A DNA stretch of 64,000 bases from positions 186,001 to 250,000 of the forward strand of contig WHUZ01000060.1 in NCBI GenBank assembly GCA_015179045.1. The letters are read 5' to 3'. Positions 1-12,164 of the stretch are shown here, piece by piece. Made by a program: the position numbers and the translations under genes. This DNA is from Kalaharituber pfeilii. Lineage: Eukaryota > Ascomycota > Pezizomycetes > Pezizales > Pezizaceae. Under the pieces are notes generated by a model. That model did not search any database and was not told where the DNA came from. It saw only the letters and a program-made list of their open reading frames with translations. Positions within the stretch are counted from its first letter, which is position 1; each line of letters begins with the position of its first letter.

Positions 1-1583
1 TTGCAACTGCTATTCTGCGCCGGTCTAGTGCCCTGAGCAAAGGTGTTACATTGTGCTTAGTCCATCGTTCCTCGATGTTCGCCCCCATTATAATCAGCAG
101 TCGTACCACTGTCTCACAGTCAGTAGTGTTCAGTGCCTTATGGATGCAGCCAGTAAGGTCGATTGGAGGAGTAATAGAAGCTAGTGCTTCCTCACTTGCT
201 CCTCTCTTCAAGAGTAATTTGCAGATGCCTTCATGACCCTTATATGCAGCATAAATAAGTAGTGTTAGGCCCTTCGAATCTCTCTCCTCTATATCTATTC
301 CTAAAGTGAGTAAATCTCGAACAATATTCTCATTCCCCCCATCAATGGCACTGTGGATTATCTCTCCCACACTTGCACCTCCCTCCAAGAGTAATCTGCA
401 GATGCCTTCATGACCCTTAGATGCAGCATGAATAAGTGGTGTTAGGCCCTTCAAATCTTTCTCCTCTATATCTGTTCCTAAAGTGAGTAAATCTCGAACA
501 ATATCCTCATATCTCATATCAATGGCGCAATGGATCGCCCCTTTCGTACTTGCTCCTTTTTCTAGCAATAACTTGTAGATGCTTTCATGTCCTCTGCATA
601 TAGCATAAGCTAGTGGTGGTCGGCCTTTTGAATCCCTCTCCTCTGTATCTGTTCCTAAAGCAAGCAAAGTTCGAACGCCATATTCATTTCCCTGCCGAAT
701 GGCATAGTGGATGCCTCCCAGAGAGATTGATGTGAATTTCAGTTTTAGGTGTGATCTGTGGCGACCAGCGGCTGAGTGAGGAGGAACTTGAACTTGGTAA
801 GGTTTCGAGTCCCACAGATCAGATAAGCAAATAGGCAACACAATCACTGAGATCTCGGAAATTGAGAGATCACCCAGGCTCATGTCCGAAAGCATCGACC
901 AGGTACAACCTCTCCTCGAGCTGCTGCTTGAGAGTGTGGAGCAAGAATCGTTACTTATGCCCCACTTCTGAATTCGCTTATATGGCCTCGAATTTCTCAG
1001 TTCGTCTATAAATGATGGTAGCACCAACCACATGGACCGCATGGACTGCAAGGATAACGTGCTATGGGATGTTGCTGCTGTTCTGAATGATGCAGCATCA
1101 TCATCATCACCAGGAACCTGGTCATCAGAAATTGTCGATAATGGTAATTTGAAATTGTCTTTCGCAGGCAGTATATTTGCAACCTCAGGTCGATTATTGA
1201 CTTTTGAGGATTCGATTTGATCACCTATTAGAAGATCGTAACGGCTGATGAGTTCTCGCAACTGGATTGAGATCGCATGATTCGATTCTAATATTCCACA
1301 AACAGCTTCATGCAGTTTCTCGAAATTTTCAGATGCTTCTGCGTTGGTGTGGCTATGCAAGAGGTCAGTCTTTCGCACCCCCAAACCACAAAAGATGGAA
1401 AGGTTAATGCTGTACACATCTTAACCTCCCATTGAATAATCCCCAACATTAAGCTCAAACTCAACTTGTGCCGCTGTAGGTCCTCAATAAAGACTGCAAC
1501 TTCTGCCTCTTTCCACAGTGCCCATTTAATCCTCTCAAACAAATGGCTTGCTTTGTTTGCAGGGGGCTGTATGCTGCTTGAAT
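1..1583 (-). CDS. STAND-N / ankyrin-repeat protein, partial (runs off left edge)
   Basis: Minus-strand reading frame, open from about 1352 to the window edge, joined to an upstream exon (about 1418-1583) by a probable 65-nt intron at 1353-1417 (donor GTGTAC, acceptor ATAG; phases agree). The upstream exon encodes FERIKWALWKEAEVAVFIEDL and then QRHKLSLSLMLGIIQ, which resembles the end of the fungal N-terminal domain of STAND proteins. Next come a Ser-rich linker (WSMLSDMSLGDLSISEISVI, also typical of that family) and at least four ankyrin repeats with the core G-x-T/P-PL-x-x-A-x-x-x-GHE-x-I-x-x-LLL. Ankyrin repeats mediate protein contacts, and such proteins are linked to fungal self/non-self signalling; no biochemical role can be assigned here. 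No start resembling the family (M-x-x-PLSIAASVVGL) is found upstream of 1583, so the 5' end may be lost. The other copy at 3.9-5.5 kb does have that start. Confidence 0.75.
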
Positions 1584-1699
1584 CTCTGTAGACTTACCCT
1601 TGACCCCGAGTACATAGTATGCATTCAGTTGTCTTTCGAACCCATAACCTGTGCATGTCTGGTCCTTTCTGGCAGGCTTGGCAGCAGTTTACCTAGCTT

Positions 1700-3780
1700 A
1701 AAGTTTCACTACCAAAGTAAGTAATACGTTCACATGCGGTCACAATTGAACCCGCACCTTGCAGTCCTCTCAAGCTCTTTTTTCTCCGCTCCCCTTCCCT
1801 GCTCAGCTTTCCCATTCTTTTCCCTCTCATCTTCTCCACCCTATACCGAACCATATCTGGCTGCCTTTGAAGTTGAACTCTGGTGTGACACGCATGAGAG
1901 GCTCCGCCTGATCCCGTTCAGTCCCTACTTGTAAAATCTTAGACTCAAGGTCTCAGAGATTCAGAGTGTTATGCAGACTCACCCCTCGTATGCTGCCCTG
2001 CTGGGCTGCAACGAGGCAGAGCTGACCTGAACGAATGACGTACAAAATGAGAGAACTCCCCTCCCGCCCTAATGCTCCGCCCCAGGCTCTGACATCGCCT
2101 CCACGAGCTCTGTGACTATATCCCGTTCCCTCTTCTTAAGTGCCGGGCACTGTCTCAACTCCTTTGATGAGGGCGCCCTTGGCGCCTGCCATCCAAGGCA
2201 TCCATCCATCCATCCAGGGCTACTTTTTCTCCTCCGCTTCCCCAATTCGTTTCCATCACCCCATGGCCCCTTTCCCGTTAACAGATAGGTGAGTCCCCTC
2301 AGTTCCTTCCTGCTCTCCTGCTCACCTTTTCTGTTACCTTGAACTTCACCACTCGGTACCTACTGTCTCTTCTCTCCCCCTTAGCCCACTGTCCAATTCC
2401 GTCTCCGTCACATACTCCTCGTCTTGGTGGGATTGGCAGGCCCTGATACTTGCTGCTGTATCCGTACTCTCATTCCTTACGATGCCCCTGTGCGCACACC
2501 ACCGCAGCTCGGCTCTGGTGTCCCTCATTGCCCTCCCCAACTGCTTAGCTACTTTGGATAACACCCACACTTTCTTCCTGCAGAGGTTCTGTATTTTTGG
2601 CCTGTCAGGAAGCTGTTTTTCGACCTGATTCCTCCTTCCTTCCCTCCTTCAATTGTTAATTACCACTAATCTCTAGTGTGCAAACTCGGTTCGGTTTTTA
2701 AGTTGATATGACGGGATGGAAGTCCGAGGCGAGGGGGGGACAGTACTTATTATGATGCAACCAGAACTGGGCAAGAATTTGGATATATGTTCCGAATTAA
2801 TTGTCATTTTTCAATACCTACACGTATATGAGCCTCATCTGAATATAAGCAACCTCTATGCAGCATAAGAATTGTCATATCGTATCCTTCTTACAAATTC
2901 TTGTGAAAACAGCTTAAAACATATATCTTCATTCCGGAATTTTTTTCTACAACACTTGACTGCGGAAATGAATGATGATATGGCAACTCGGTGACAAAAA
3001 ATTTGCGGGTTTCTATGTATCAAAAATGAACATTCTTTCTCTCAAACGTGACTTCGCTCTAGTTTTAGTATCGATACAGGATATTTCTGAATCTGACAAT
3101 CTCATGTATGCATGAACCGTGTAGGAGTTAACCCCTGATGACTTAATTTTTGGCGGTATTTGTTTTCAAGAAAAAGAAGTCTTTCTATAAACTGTACATA
3201 ACTTTACACGAGGGCGCGAAATCTGCGATTAAATTGAACTATCATTCAATATGGATTACTTTCTAGAAGACAATACTGTATTACCTCCACAGGTTTCATT
3301 CCGGAAGTTCGACCACTAAGTGCCATCACCCATCTAAACTCTACAGACACCAAAAATTGATCTCGTTTCAGTCAAGTAAACAAAGGTCTTGAATAAAAGT
3401 TTCATCTGGCATTTTCATATAGCCTCCTGCTGACCTTACAAGGTAAGCAACTGGAGCGACAAAGTTGGTCTAATCAGAAGTCACATGCACTTCGCTACCA
3501 TGAAGTTAGCTATGGCGGGCGTCATAATCAAATAAGAGTAGATGAACCAACAAAAAAAAATAAAAAAATAAAAAAATAAATTGTTACTTTCTTGTATCTA
3601 GATATTGGTCATATTCAGTATTCAGTAGCTTGTCACATTGCTTCACCAGTATCGGCCAGCCGATTCAGCAATTCGTCAGGCTGAATCATTGAAGCAGATT
3701 ACCACGAGACAAACTGGCCACTACCAGAGCTTAGTATCGCCAGCGACGAACCAAGTCCATATTAGTGTACTATAAATAGC
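1700..3780. other. Intergenic stretch, no gene recognised
   Basis: Short open frames only. Pyrimidine-rich DNA (C/T runs) fills about 2040-2660, as often seen upstream of fungal genes. An A-rich tract lies at 3548-3580. Confidence 0.6.
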
Positions 3781-3899
3781 ATTACCGCAGGTACGAAAAC
3801 AGGACACAAAACAAGAACACCATGAAAGAAAAGAAATACATTATTTTCAACCTATTACAAATGCTAGGGAAAATAAACAGCGAGATGTAAATGAAAATA

Positions 3900-5469
3900 G
3901 CAGTCCTCCAGGATCCTATGAGTGGATAATGAGTACCATTCCGCTGATGGAGGTGTTTTCGGGCTTGCTCTTCAGGTGAAGTTTTGGGACCAAGGATATA
4001 TTGCCAACTTGTGAGTACCATAGCGCAGTGCCCTATCAAACGGTGGTTTTCCATCTGTATTCTAGATTTTGGAAATGAACCATGCTCAATCAATATCTTT
4101 GTAAGTGCGAGAGAGTGGATGCTGGTATGGAGCGGGGTGAAGCCGTACACTTCACTCTCTTTGATATTCCACCCTCTTCGCTCCAGGGTTTCTGTTAATG
4201 CTTCAGGATTGCTCCTATGACAATTCCCATGTGCTTTTGTGTTTGTATATCAATTGGTTTTAATGGCAATTTATTGATTATTTATATATTACTATTGAAG
4301 TTTTATACCAATGGCGCCTTTGTTTGGATCAATTGGTGGATACTCGGGGGCGGGTAGGCACAGGGGGCTTTAGACGGGACCAGATGTATAAATATGGTCG
4401 GCGGAGGGAAGTCCGGCTGAGGTGGGCGTGAAGCCCAGAGCAAGAGGCTTTGTTATCGCCAAAAACGAAAAACACCCGGGAGGCGCACTTGCTTGTGCCA
4501 TAATCTTGTGAGTATATGGCAATCAAACATACTTAGTATTATTATCTCGTTCAGTGCCGTAGCGATCCCGTCGATGTCACCACATGCACCCAGCGGACGT
4601 TGGGGTTACGGTCCGATGATGTGCTGCATGCATTAACGCTGTTGCTGTATTCTGCTTCAGGGGGCCATAAGGCCGTCCTGCTCCTTCCGGAAATGCTTCT
4701 GGGTTAATAATATTTGCCAGCAGGAAACCAACCCTGTCCATATGTATATGCTACGACACAGAATATCCCCCTAGGAAAGAAACAGGACAAAACAAGCACA
4801 ATATGAATGGAACAAAAAGAAAAATGAGATACATGACAGTTGCAGGTGGTATGCTTGTAATTTTAGGTTTGATATCGAGTGCAGAAGACTTGATTCCACT
4901 TCTGGAGAATCGTGATAGCTGATAAATTATAAATTCTCAAAACTGGATTGAGTTCGTTTCAACTTCTTCGAAAATTATCAGCAGCCTCTTCAATGGTATG
5001 GCTACGCAAGTTATCAGTTTTGGTTCTTCTGCAACCCCTCCCACAAGAACAGCAAAAATAAACGCAACCCTGCTTCCTTCCATAGTGACCAGTTGATTTT
5101 ACCAAACAAAAGCCTTGCTTGTTTGCTGGAGGTTGTATGTAGCTGGAATTGCTAGCCCCCACCACCTTACTCAGGCACTTCTCAAGCTTGGAAGCGATCA
5201 AAATATATCTACTCAAAGATGTAATAAGCTGATGAATAGACAACATTAATCTGCTTTGGTTTATCTTAGCTGCCCCCAGCAATAAACACTTGAACCTGGC
5301 AGAGGATAACATTCATACCTTGCATTACTTCCATAAGTCAGTTGATGGATTCTGGTGCCTGCTTCGTTCGCCCTCCGCAATCAACCAATTCCTTCAGCAA
5401 GTTTGCAATTTTTGCTGAGATTGCAACGAGCCCAACAACTGAGGCAGCTATAGATAGTGGGTAGGACAT
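3900..5469 (-). pseudogene. Broken second STAND-N / ankyrin gene
   Basis: A minus-strand ATG at 5469-5467 opens MSYPLSIAASVVGLVAISAK, a good match to the start of the fungal STAND N-terminal domain. After about 43 codons an in-frame TGA appears where the family has a charged residue. A frame change then leads to a helical segment (KINQSRLMLSIHQLITSLSR) and to PPANK, shared with the copy at 1.5 kb. DNA at 4970-5155 aligns by eye with 1320-1585. Ankyrin-like sequence (GFTPLHTSIHSLALTKILIE) follows at 4090-4150, then a further frame change to DGKPPFDRALRYGTHKLA. The stops and frameshifts indicate a decayed paralogue. An expressed gene with unusual introns is possible but less likely. Confidence 0.65.
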
Positions 5470-5649
5470 CGCTCTTAGATCAGTTGGACGTATAAGGTCT
5501 ATACCCAAGCGGATTCTTGTATATAAAGACTGTGACAGCTTTGGCCGCGTGTCCTGCCAACCAGACTCTGAATTAGCTATAGTCCTGTAGGATATTAAAT
5601 CATAATAGGCGACTGCGGCGAGAGTGATAGACCTTAATTGTTAGGTTAG

Positions 5650-7590
5650 GCAAAAGATACAGATACAGAGCACTAAAAGAAAGGAAAAGGCGAGCGAATA
5701 CTAACTATGGCACTCCAGCAGCAATGTTATGACCCATACACCAATATGCAATGGAGACCATTGGCTAATGGGTTGACCTATCCGTCAATCTTGCTGAATG
5801 GTTCGAATTGCTACATGGTTTAACCAATTCACCATTGCGGCGCAGACCCGAATCCTTCACCATTGCATTAGAAAATTGTTCCTGTTGTAATTAGGCGAAC
5901 CTAAACCCAAGTTGGTATTCGCTCCTGGGTTCTATTGGTACTGTTACTGCTCCTATCTCCACATAAGTGCAGTACTATTGCTTTATGGCTTAAAGCCAAC
6001 CCTGCTCTATTCTTTATTTCTCGCTTACTGAAGCTTCATTGTTATACCTTTTACATATCGGACTCTTGTCACCTATCATTATTCATTTATATAAGTCAGA
6101 GTCTCTTGCAACTCTTCGTTCAACATACGAAATCAGATTGATGCACAATTATCTACTTTTCTTCAGTTCCAACGATACAGAAATAGCCGGGATTGCGTGT
6201 CGTTTTGGGACAGTTTACCGATACGGCAACTGCATCAGCAAAAAGTGCCATGTTCGTCGCATATGCTTGAGATTTCACTCACTTGCTGTAATAAATTTAA
6301 AAAGTGAGAAAGCAAGCATTAAAAACACGTTGTCCTGGTTCCAGTGTTAATCATATGGAACGGGAGCATTGTAGTCCCTCTTTCTAGAAATAAAGATGCT
6401 GGAGAACCCCTCTTCCGCAGCTCGATGTGAGAGCCATTCAGCAATTAATACCATTCAGCAACATTGGTGGATAGATGAAACATTGGGTGGATAGATGAAA
6501 CATTGGTCAATGTTCTCCATTGGAATGTATGTGTTAGAACAACAACAGGAGTACCTACTCGCTATACCCACACTGTACGGGAGTATGCAATTGAACACTC
6601 GTCGCTATCGGGAACACGACGCCTTAAATGTGGAAGATTTCGGGAACATTGGATATAATTATAACCAATGAACTTAATTATGGTCATGTGAATAGACCAC
6701 ACTAGATTGATATAAGTTTTGATTAATCTCCTCTCACTATAATGTCAATTTAGCTTCACATACATCTCAGGCACTCATAACGATGAAAGCAAATTTGAGC
6801 GCATTCGGCAGACACAATTTGGCTTCAATATTTTGAACTGAAAGACTACACGACTTGAACAAATCCGAATTATTGATGCTGAGTATGGAATATTTCGATA
6901 GACCTATCCACAGTTCCCGTGTGCATGGAAAGTTTCCGGGCCCAGGTCCAGCACGTGAGAAAAGTGGCCAGATAAACATAGAGTTTACGAAACGGCGAGT
7001 TTCAAGGGGGTAATTGTGGGGCTCCACGCCTGTAACCGTAAGGGCTTGAGTTTAATTACGTTGTTTGGTAACGTGAGGCAAGAAACGCAACAATTGAAAA
7101 AGTAAGAATTTTTTTAACGGTTTTTTGGAACGGGTTGTGGGTGGTGTTGGTGTGGATGTCGTATTTTGGGAAATTGAGCGGGGCCCAGGGAATGGATAGG
7201 GGTGGTAAAGTTTGTGTGATATATTCAAGGTGTCTTTGTGTATGTGTATACATACCACGAAGAGAATTTACTAAAACCTCTATCTATTGATATGGCCCAA
7301 AATCGAGATTAAAGGCCTGTTGAAAGCATTTTGAGAAGTGCATCAAATTACAACAGGGAGTCCCCACTCGCCGGATTGTGGCATAAAGTACTGTTACAAA
7401 CCAATATCTACCGTTATTAAATACAAATTAAAGTAAATTCAGACTCCACAATTCGAAGTTTCTTCCTATAAGAATGTCTATCTCCTTATCGCTTGATAAA
7501 TCTGTACCTGCAGACCTAAAATTATTGTAAGGAAGCTCAGTGGATATCACGCATAAATATTCTAGCTATTAGCGAGATGAATGTCAGCTG
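5650..7590. other. Intergenic stretch, no gene recognised
   Basis: No coding similarity seen on either strand. Apart from a short tandem duplication of a 20-base unit at 6470-6510 (GTGGATAGATGAAACATTGG, twice), I see no structure. Confidence 0.6.
6470..6510. repeat. Two-copy tandem duplication
   Basis: The unit GTGGATAGATGAAACATTGG occurs twice with one extra G between copies. This looks like a simple replication-slippage duplication. Confidence 0.7.
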
Positions 7591-7599
7591 CAACGAGCT

Positions 7600-8022
7600 G
7601 AAGGCTTTGCGTGCATCGAAGACGTCAACGCAACCTTGCCTTTGAGGTCACTGGAGGCCTGCGTTCATGTCGAGAGCCTGAGTTAAAGGCTAGGCAAAGC
7701 GAATGGACCAGAGTGCAGGTGGTGCGGGGAAGAGGAGGAGACGACGACACACATATGGGACAGATGCAGGGAATGGAGAAGGAGATGGCCAGGCGGACTG
7801 GAGGCGTTACGCTGCCCACCAGCGGAGGGCGAAGGAGAAGGGGACCCGCTGGCGGAGCTGATGAGATGGATAGAACGCTAAGGGTGGGACAGGCTGCTAA
7901 TTCCCTATGTTCATTATTTTTCCCCCTTCCTATTTCCCTTTCCTTCACTTATCTCCTATGTACATAACATCGCCCATAGCCCCCAGGGCGGCATGCGATT
8001 AGTGATATTAAAAAAAAAAAAA
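7600..8022 (+). mobile_element. LINE family B, 3' end fragment
   Basis: From 7690 to the TAA at 7879-7881 the plus strand encodes GPECRWCGEEEETTTHIWDR followed by C. This is the Cys/His motif (C-x2-C...H-x4-C) found at the C-terminus of many fungal non-LTR reverse transcriptases. The frame ends EGEGDPLAELMRWIER. A pyrimidine-rich 3' UTR follows, then the tail CGCCCATAGCCCCCAGGGCG / GCATGCGATTAGTGATATT and poly(A) to 8022. A second copy at 49150-49330 encodes the related C-terminus EGEGDRLAEVLDCAAE and carries the same tail, which defines the family. The upstream reverse transcriptase is missing, so this is a 5'-truncated dead copy. Its 5' boundary is uncertain. A further tail-like stretch (CATAGCCC...GAGTGATGATATT) lies at 8092-8115 before a T15/A17 tract. 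Confidence 0.75.
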
Positions 8023-8149
8023 GTCGCGAGCCTGATGTGATGTGAAGCACGCAAGGCGTCGTTATTGCTGATACAAAGTACCCGTCATAGCCCATATGAG
8101 TGATGATATTTATTTTTTTTTTTTTTAAAAAAAAAAAAAAAAGATAGGA

Positions 8150-9482
8150 AGTAAGGAGGCTATATATATGGATAATATATTGGAACGGAAGTGGGCACGG
8201 AATTGCCTCTATTATTGTGGGTATCCGTAAGGACTTTAGTGCCACAACGGTTCAATTTGTCCGTCTAGTGAAGAACCTGCTGTCTTTAGGGATGGGGGCA
8301 TCGATAGCATTCAGAGAGGATGGATGTTGAGGGCCGTTGCATGGTTTTTATATTACACAGTTGGTTATCTTCAACATTGCTTGCTATAGCTACTGTCTTT
8401 CTTTTGTGGTACCGGATAAGCTACAATTGGATCTTATAGTCCGCAACTAAATACATAGTAGCTCAGTTGGCCCCTTCCGCATGAATATACCGCTACAGGT
8501 GCACATATAGAAAGTTGCATCAATATCTGAAGCGACCTAAGGACCACAATTGTTGGAATGTTTTCTTTATACGTAATTGTAAAATGAGATATATAATAAA
8601 AGCTTCCTATACCATGACTCCCAGGCCCTTCGGTCGGCTGCAGATGGGTGGCTGACATCAATCTCAAGAATTTAGTAGGCACCAGCCACACAGCTGCAGG
8701 AGCGATAAGGGCAATTACGCAATTTCTGAGTATCAAAGTTTACTTTTACTAGAGTCTAGTTAAAGCCTCCCGAGGCTGCTATTAGCTCGTTGGCTTAGTT
8801 ACCAACATCTTGTTCTGCTATATTAAAATCAGCATGAGCCCGCCAACTCCACTTTCAAACCTACTTGCATCGGTATTGCTCATGGAACACGCATATGCAC
8901 CTCGACACCAAGTTTGTTCTGATATCCGCAAGTCTCGCATTTTCTGGGCCCTACAGTACAGCTCCTCCAAATCTACATAGATTGCAAAACTTCCGCATCC
9001 CCAAAGAAACCGAATCCAACATCCTTAAACTCGGCCAGCATGCAGGATTCAAGTTTCAGAATAATAAAGTACATAAAAACTTTCCTTCCCCGATGCAAAA
9101 ATACTGGAAAGTCGTTGAAGAGTTCCGGATTAGGTGATGTAGGTCCTAGTGTTGTGTTGACTGTCGATGATGTTGCGCCTCAAGTTGGTAGTACTTATAT
9201 GGGTGCCCTGGACGTCTGTTCATTGACACTCCATATCGAGCTCCTCCAACGCAAGTGACCGAGAGCATCCATAGTGTCAACGTGGTTCCTGAGCACCGGT
9301 TAATCAGACAATTCTAGCTTCAGCTTCGTTCCAGCTGCACTGTTCTTGCAGTGATCCAAGTCCGTAAGTAGGTCATTTTCCCTTGTGTCAGCGTGCTCTC
9401 GCCGTCCTTGATCCTGCCTACCAATTTACTGATCCAGTTGATCCCACTTCCCCTCGACAGAGCATCGTATTCAGTAACTATA
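8150..9482. other. Upstream region of the mucin gene, no gene recognised
   Basis: No convincing coding region. The interval precedes the secreted mucin gene and presumably holds its promoter, but no clear TATA box or other element can be singled out. Confidence 0.5.
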
Positions 9483-12164
9483 ATGCGCCGCCCCAAACTC
9501 AAACCCTTCCCATGCCCCTTGCGGGCCAGCGGCCGTGGAGTGAGGGCCGTTCTCCTGCTGGCCCTAGTATACATTTTCCCCTCACTCATCGCTGCACAGG
9601 CATTTCACAGCCACACAACAGAGGCCTTCATCACGGACGAGCTATGGGCCACCAGAACTACTATATCGACTCGCCCCCAGCCGCCTAGTACCAAAGCGTC
9701 CAAGACTAGAGTGCGCGTTAGTTCGACCATGAGCTCGAGTTTTCGGAGTATAAGGACAAGCATTGCTTCAATCCCAATCTCGAGCTCAAGCTTTGCACTC
9801 ACAATCATCCCGATCATTCCCACTCTCGAATTTGCTTCCACGACAATCAAAGCGAGCACCGCCATTACCACCCCTACACTGGAAGCAGGCCCAGAGCCAG
9901 ACACATCTACTACATTCACCGAGACCTATGATACGAGTACGGAGACACCAATTTACACCTCCCTCGAGGTGCCCTCCCAACCCACTTCGACTGAGCCTCA
10001 AACACTGGATGTCAGTAGTGAGGTTCCAGAGCCAACCTCCACTGATCCATTCCCTACCGCAACTACAGAGGAACCTGGTGTTGACTCGACTCCTTCAGGC
10101 GAGCCAGAGTTCCCCCTCCTCACCACCAGCGCTACCTCAGAACCAAACTTCACAACTGAAGTCGCTAATCCCGAGCCCATTGAACCGAGTCCCACTCGCA
10201 TCTCCGATGTCCCCCAAATAAGTACCAGTGCCCCCAATAATGAAGCCCCAACGACCTTACTCACGGTTTCATTGGAGCCCTCGCCAACAGATATATACGT
10301 CAGCACTATTGACATTCCATGTCCAAACCGCACCGTGATATTCACCCTCGAACCCATCTCGACAAGCTCTACAAGGCCACTAGAGCCGCCTTATCCGTCG
10401 TATCCATGGACAAATAGTACGACGCCGTCGGACAACATCATCTCCAGAACAGTCGACACTTTGCCGTTTCCATCTTCGCACCCGCCATACTGGACCAATA
10501 CACAGGAGACATGGAATTATACATGGACGCGCACAATATCGAGGACGAGAGCGGTTGCCCCGTATCCGTACCCGAATAACACGCAGACAGAGCCGTATCC
10601 CTGCACGGGAACGGGATGGCCAACGGAGTATCTGACAGGAGTCCCTACGTCAAGTGGCCGAGCGAGTTGGAGCTGGACCGGGACGGGCACGGGGGGGCCT
10701 GAGCCGACGATTGACGTATCCCTGGAGCCAAAGCCGACGGAGACTGAGGGTAAGAGTTCGAGCGGGTGGGAATGGCCTTGGCCTGAGACATCTACGTGGA
10801 CAGACGACCTGCCTGACCCTACGGAGACTGACGAGCTGGCCGATCCTACAGAGACGGACAAGCTGGCTGAGCCTACAGAGACGGACAAGCTGGTCGAGCC
10901 TACAGAGACGGATGACCTGCCTGACCCTACAAAGTCGGACAAGCTGGCCGAGCCTACAGAGACGGATGACCTGCCTGACCCTACGGAGACGGATGACCTG
11001 CCTGACCCTACGGAGACTGAGGAGTTGGCCGAGCCTACAGAGACGGACAAGCTGGCTGAGCCTACAGAGACGGACAAGTTGTCTGAGCCTACGGGGACGG
11101 AAGACCAGTGGCCGACGGTCTCTGTGTCACGAACCGAAAGGCCGGAATGGGAAGTGAGTACCACAGAGACGAGATGGGGACATGGAAGGCCGACGAGGAG
11201 GCCAAGGCCAACGTGGTGGTGGCCGGAGAATCCAGAGCATCCAGGGAATGGGGATGAGGATGAGGATGATGGGTATGGTGATGATGACGATGAGTGGGAT
11301 TGGGACAGAGATGGTCCGGGGTGCAGGGCCGGAAAAGGCAAAGGAAGATGGAGACACAAAGGGAAGAGTAAGGATGGGAATAGAGACGAAGGTATAGTAA
11401 GAAGCAACAAACGCCACGTCATGCAATCTCCTTCCCCCAAAGGTAATTTCGATACTCCTATCGACCATTCCCAGCTCAATAAGCCCCTCGACGACGGCCA
11501 ATCTCGCAGCAAAGGCGGCCAGGGCAGGGACCAGCCAACCGAAGACAAGAAGCATCCGCATGGGGATAATGAGGATAGAGAGTACAGTGGCAGTGAAAAG
11601 GGAGTTCAGAAGGAGAAAGAAAGGAGGAAGTACCAACGTCCTGATATTGCAAACAGTGAGGGGGAACAAGAGGAAGGAGGAGACGTAAGAACAAAGGACA
11701 AACCGAGAAGGCGCCCAAGACCAACGTCGACTGAGAAGGGCGCGAAGAAACCTACACCCGACCGCAAGCCCGAACCAACACATCGACCGTCAGTACCACC
11801 GCCGCCGGGGGAAAGGCCACCTGAGTCGGTGGCGGTACAGCCGAGGATGAGGGTCGATGCGCGGAGGCAGCTTACATCTCTAGAGCCGTCGATTGGGTCG
11901 GAGTTGCCGCAGTCGAGCGCGAGCACGAGCACGGTGGTAGTGACGAGGACGACCACAACATTGGCCACGGTCACCAGTACAGAAACCGTGACATCGACCG
12001 TGATGGGGACGATCACGACGCAGGACCCAGTACCGACGTACTCGGGGGGTGCTGTGGGGCGGAAGACGGTAGGAGCATTAGCTTGGGGTGCTTGGGGTGT
12101 CGGACCAGGTTGGGCGGTGTATATGATGGTTGGGGTGATAGCGGGAGCGCTACTTGTACTGTGA
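9483..12164 (+). CDS. Secreted Thr/Ser/Pro-rich mucin-like cell-surface protein
   Basis: A single exon of 893 residues. The open frame extends upstream to 9393 from a GTG, but the first ATG (9483) begins a typical signal peptide: basic MRRPKLKPFPCPLRASGRGV, then the hydrophobic core LLLALVYIFPSLIAA. Residues ~25-400 are Ser/Thr/Pro-rich with NxS/T sites, as expected for heavy O- and N-glycosylation. About 10800-11106 encodes roughly eleven 9-residue units of the form PTETD-(D/K/E)-L-(A/P/S)-(D/E). An acidic and then a basic low-complexity part follow, and a second Thr-rich stretch. The protein ends in a small-residue region (SGGA) and a hydrophobic tail (VYMMVGVIAGALLVL), which fits a GPI anchor signal, or else one membrane span. 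It is probably displayed on the wall or plasma membrane. No enzymatic domain is seen. Confidence 0.85.
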   Translation: MRRPKLKPFPCPLRASGRGVRAVLLLALVYIFPSLIAAQAFHSHTTEAFITDELWATRTTISTRPQPPSTKASKTRVRVSSTMSSSFRSIRTSIASIPISSSSFALTIIPIIPTLEFASTTIKASTAITTPTLEAGPEPDTSTTFTETYDTSTETPIYTSLEVPSQPTSTEPQTLDVSSEVPEPTSTDPFPTATTEEPGVDSTPSGEPEFPLLTTSATSEPNFTTEVANPEPIEPSPTRISDVPQISTSAPNNEAPTTLLTVSLEPSPTDIYVSTIDIPCPNRTVIFTLEPISTSSTRPLEPPYPSYPWTNSTTPSDNIISRTVDTLPFPSSHPPYWTNTQETWNYTWTRTISRTRAVAPYPYPNNTQTEPYPCTGTGWPTEYLTGVPTSSGRASWSWTGTGTGGPEPTIDVSLEPKPTETEGKSSSGWEWPWPETSTWTDDLPDPTETDELADPTETDKLAEPTETDKLVEPTETDDLPDPTKSDKLAEPTETDDLPDPTETDDLPDPTETEELAEPTETDKLAEPTETDKLSEPTGTEDQWPTVSVSRTERPEWEVSTTETRWGHGRPTRRPRPTWWWPENPEHPGNGDEDEDDGYGDDDDEWDWDRDGPGCRAGKGKGRWRHKGKSKDGNRDEGIVRSNKRHVMQSPSPKGNFDTPIDHSQLNKPLDDGQSRSKGGQGRDQPTEDKKHPHGDNEDREYSGSEKGVQKEKERRKYQRPDIANSEGEQEEGGDVRTKDKPRRRPRPTSTEKGAKKPTPDRKPEPTHRPSVPPPPGERPPESVAVQPRMRVDARRQLTSLEPSIGSELPQSSASTSTVVVTRTTTTLATVTSTETVTSTVMGTITTQDPVPTYSGGAVGRKTVGALAWGAWGVGPGWAVYMMVGVIAGALLVL
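10800..11106 (+). repeat. 27-bp coding minisatellite in the mucin
   Basis: Tandem 27-bp units encode PTETDxLxx, mostly GAGCCTACAGAGACGGACAA-type variants. Units alternate between Asp-Asp-Leu-Pro and Asp-Lys-Leu-Ala forms, so the copies have exchanged sequence. In-frame length change would alter the stalk without breaking the gene. Confidence 0.9.

Noticed and set aside
10517..11548. Long antisense open frame (343 codons) opposite the mucin
   Set aside because: Explained by the repeat's codon pattern; the plus-strand protein has signal peptide, glycosylation sites and anchor signal.
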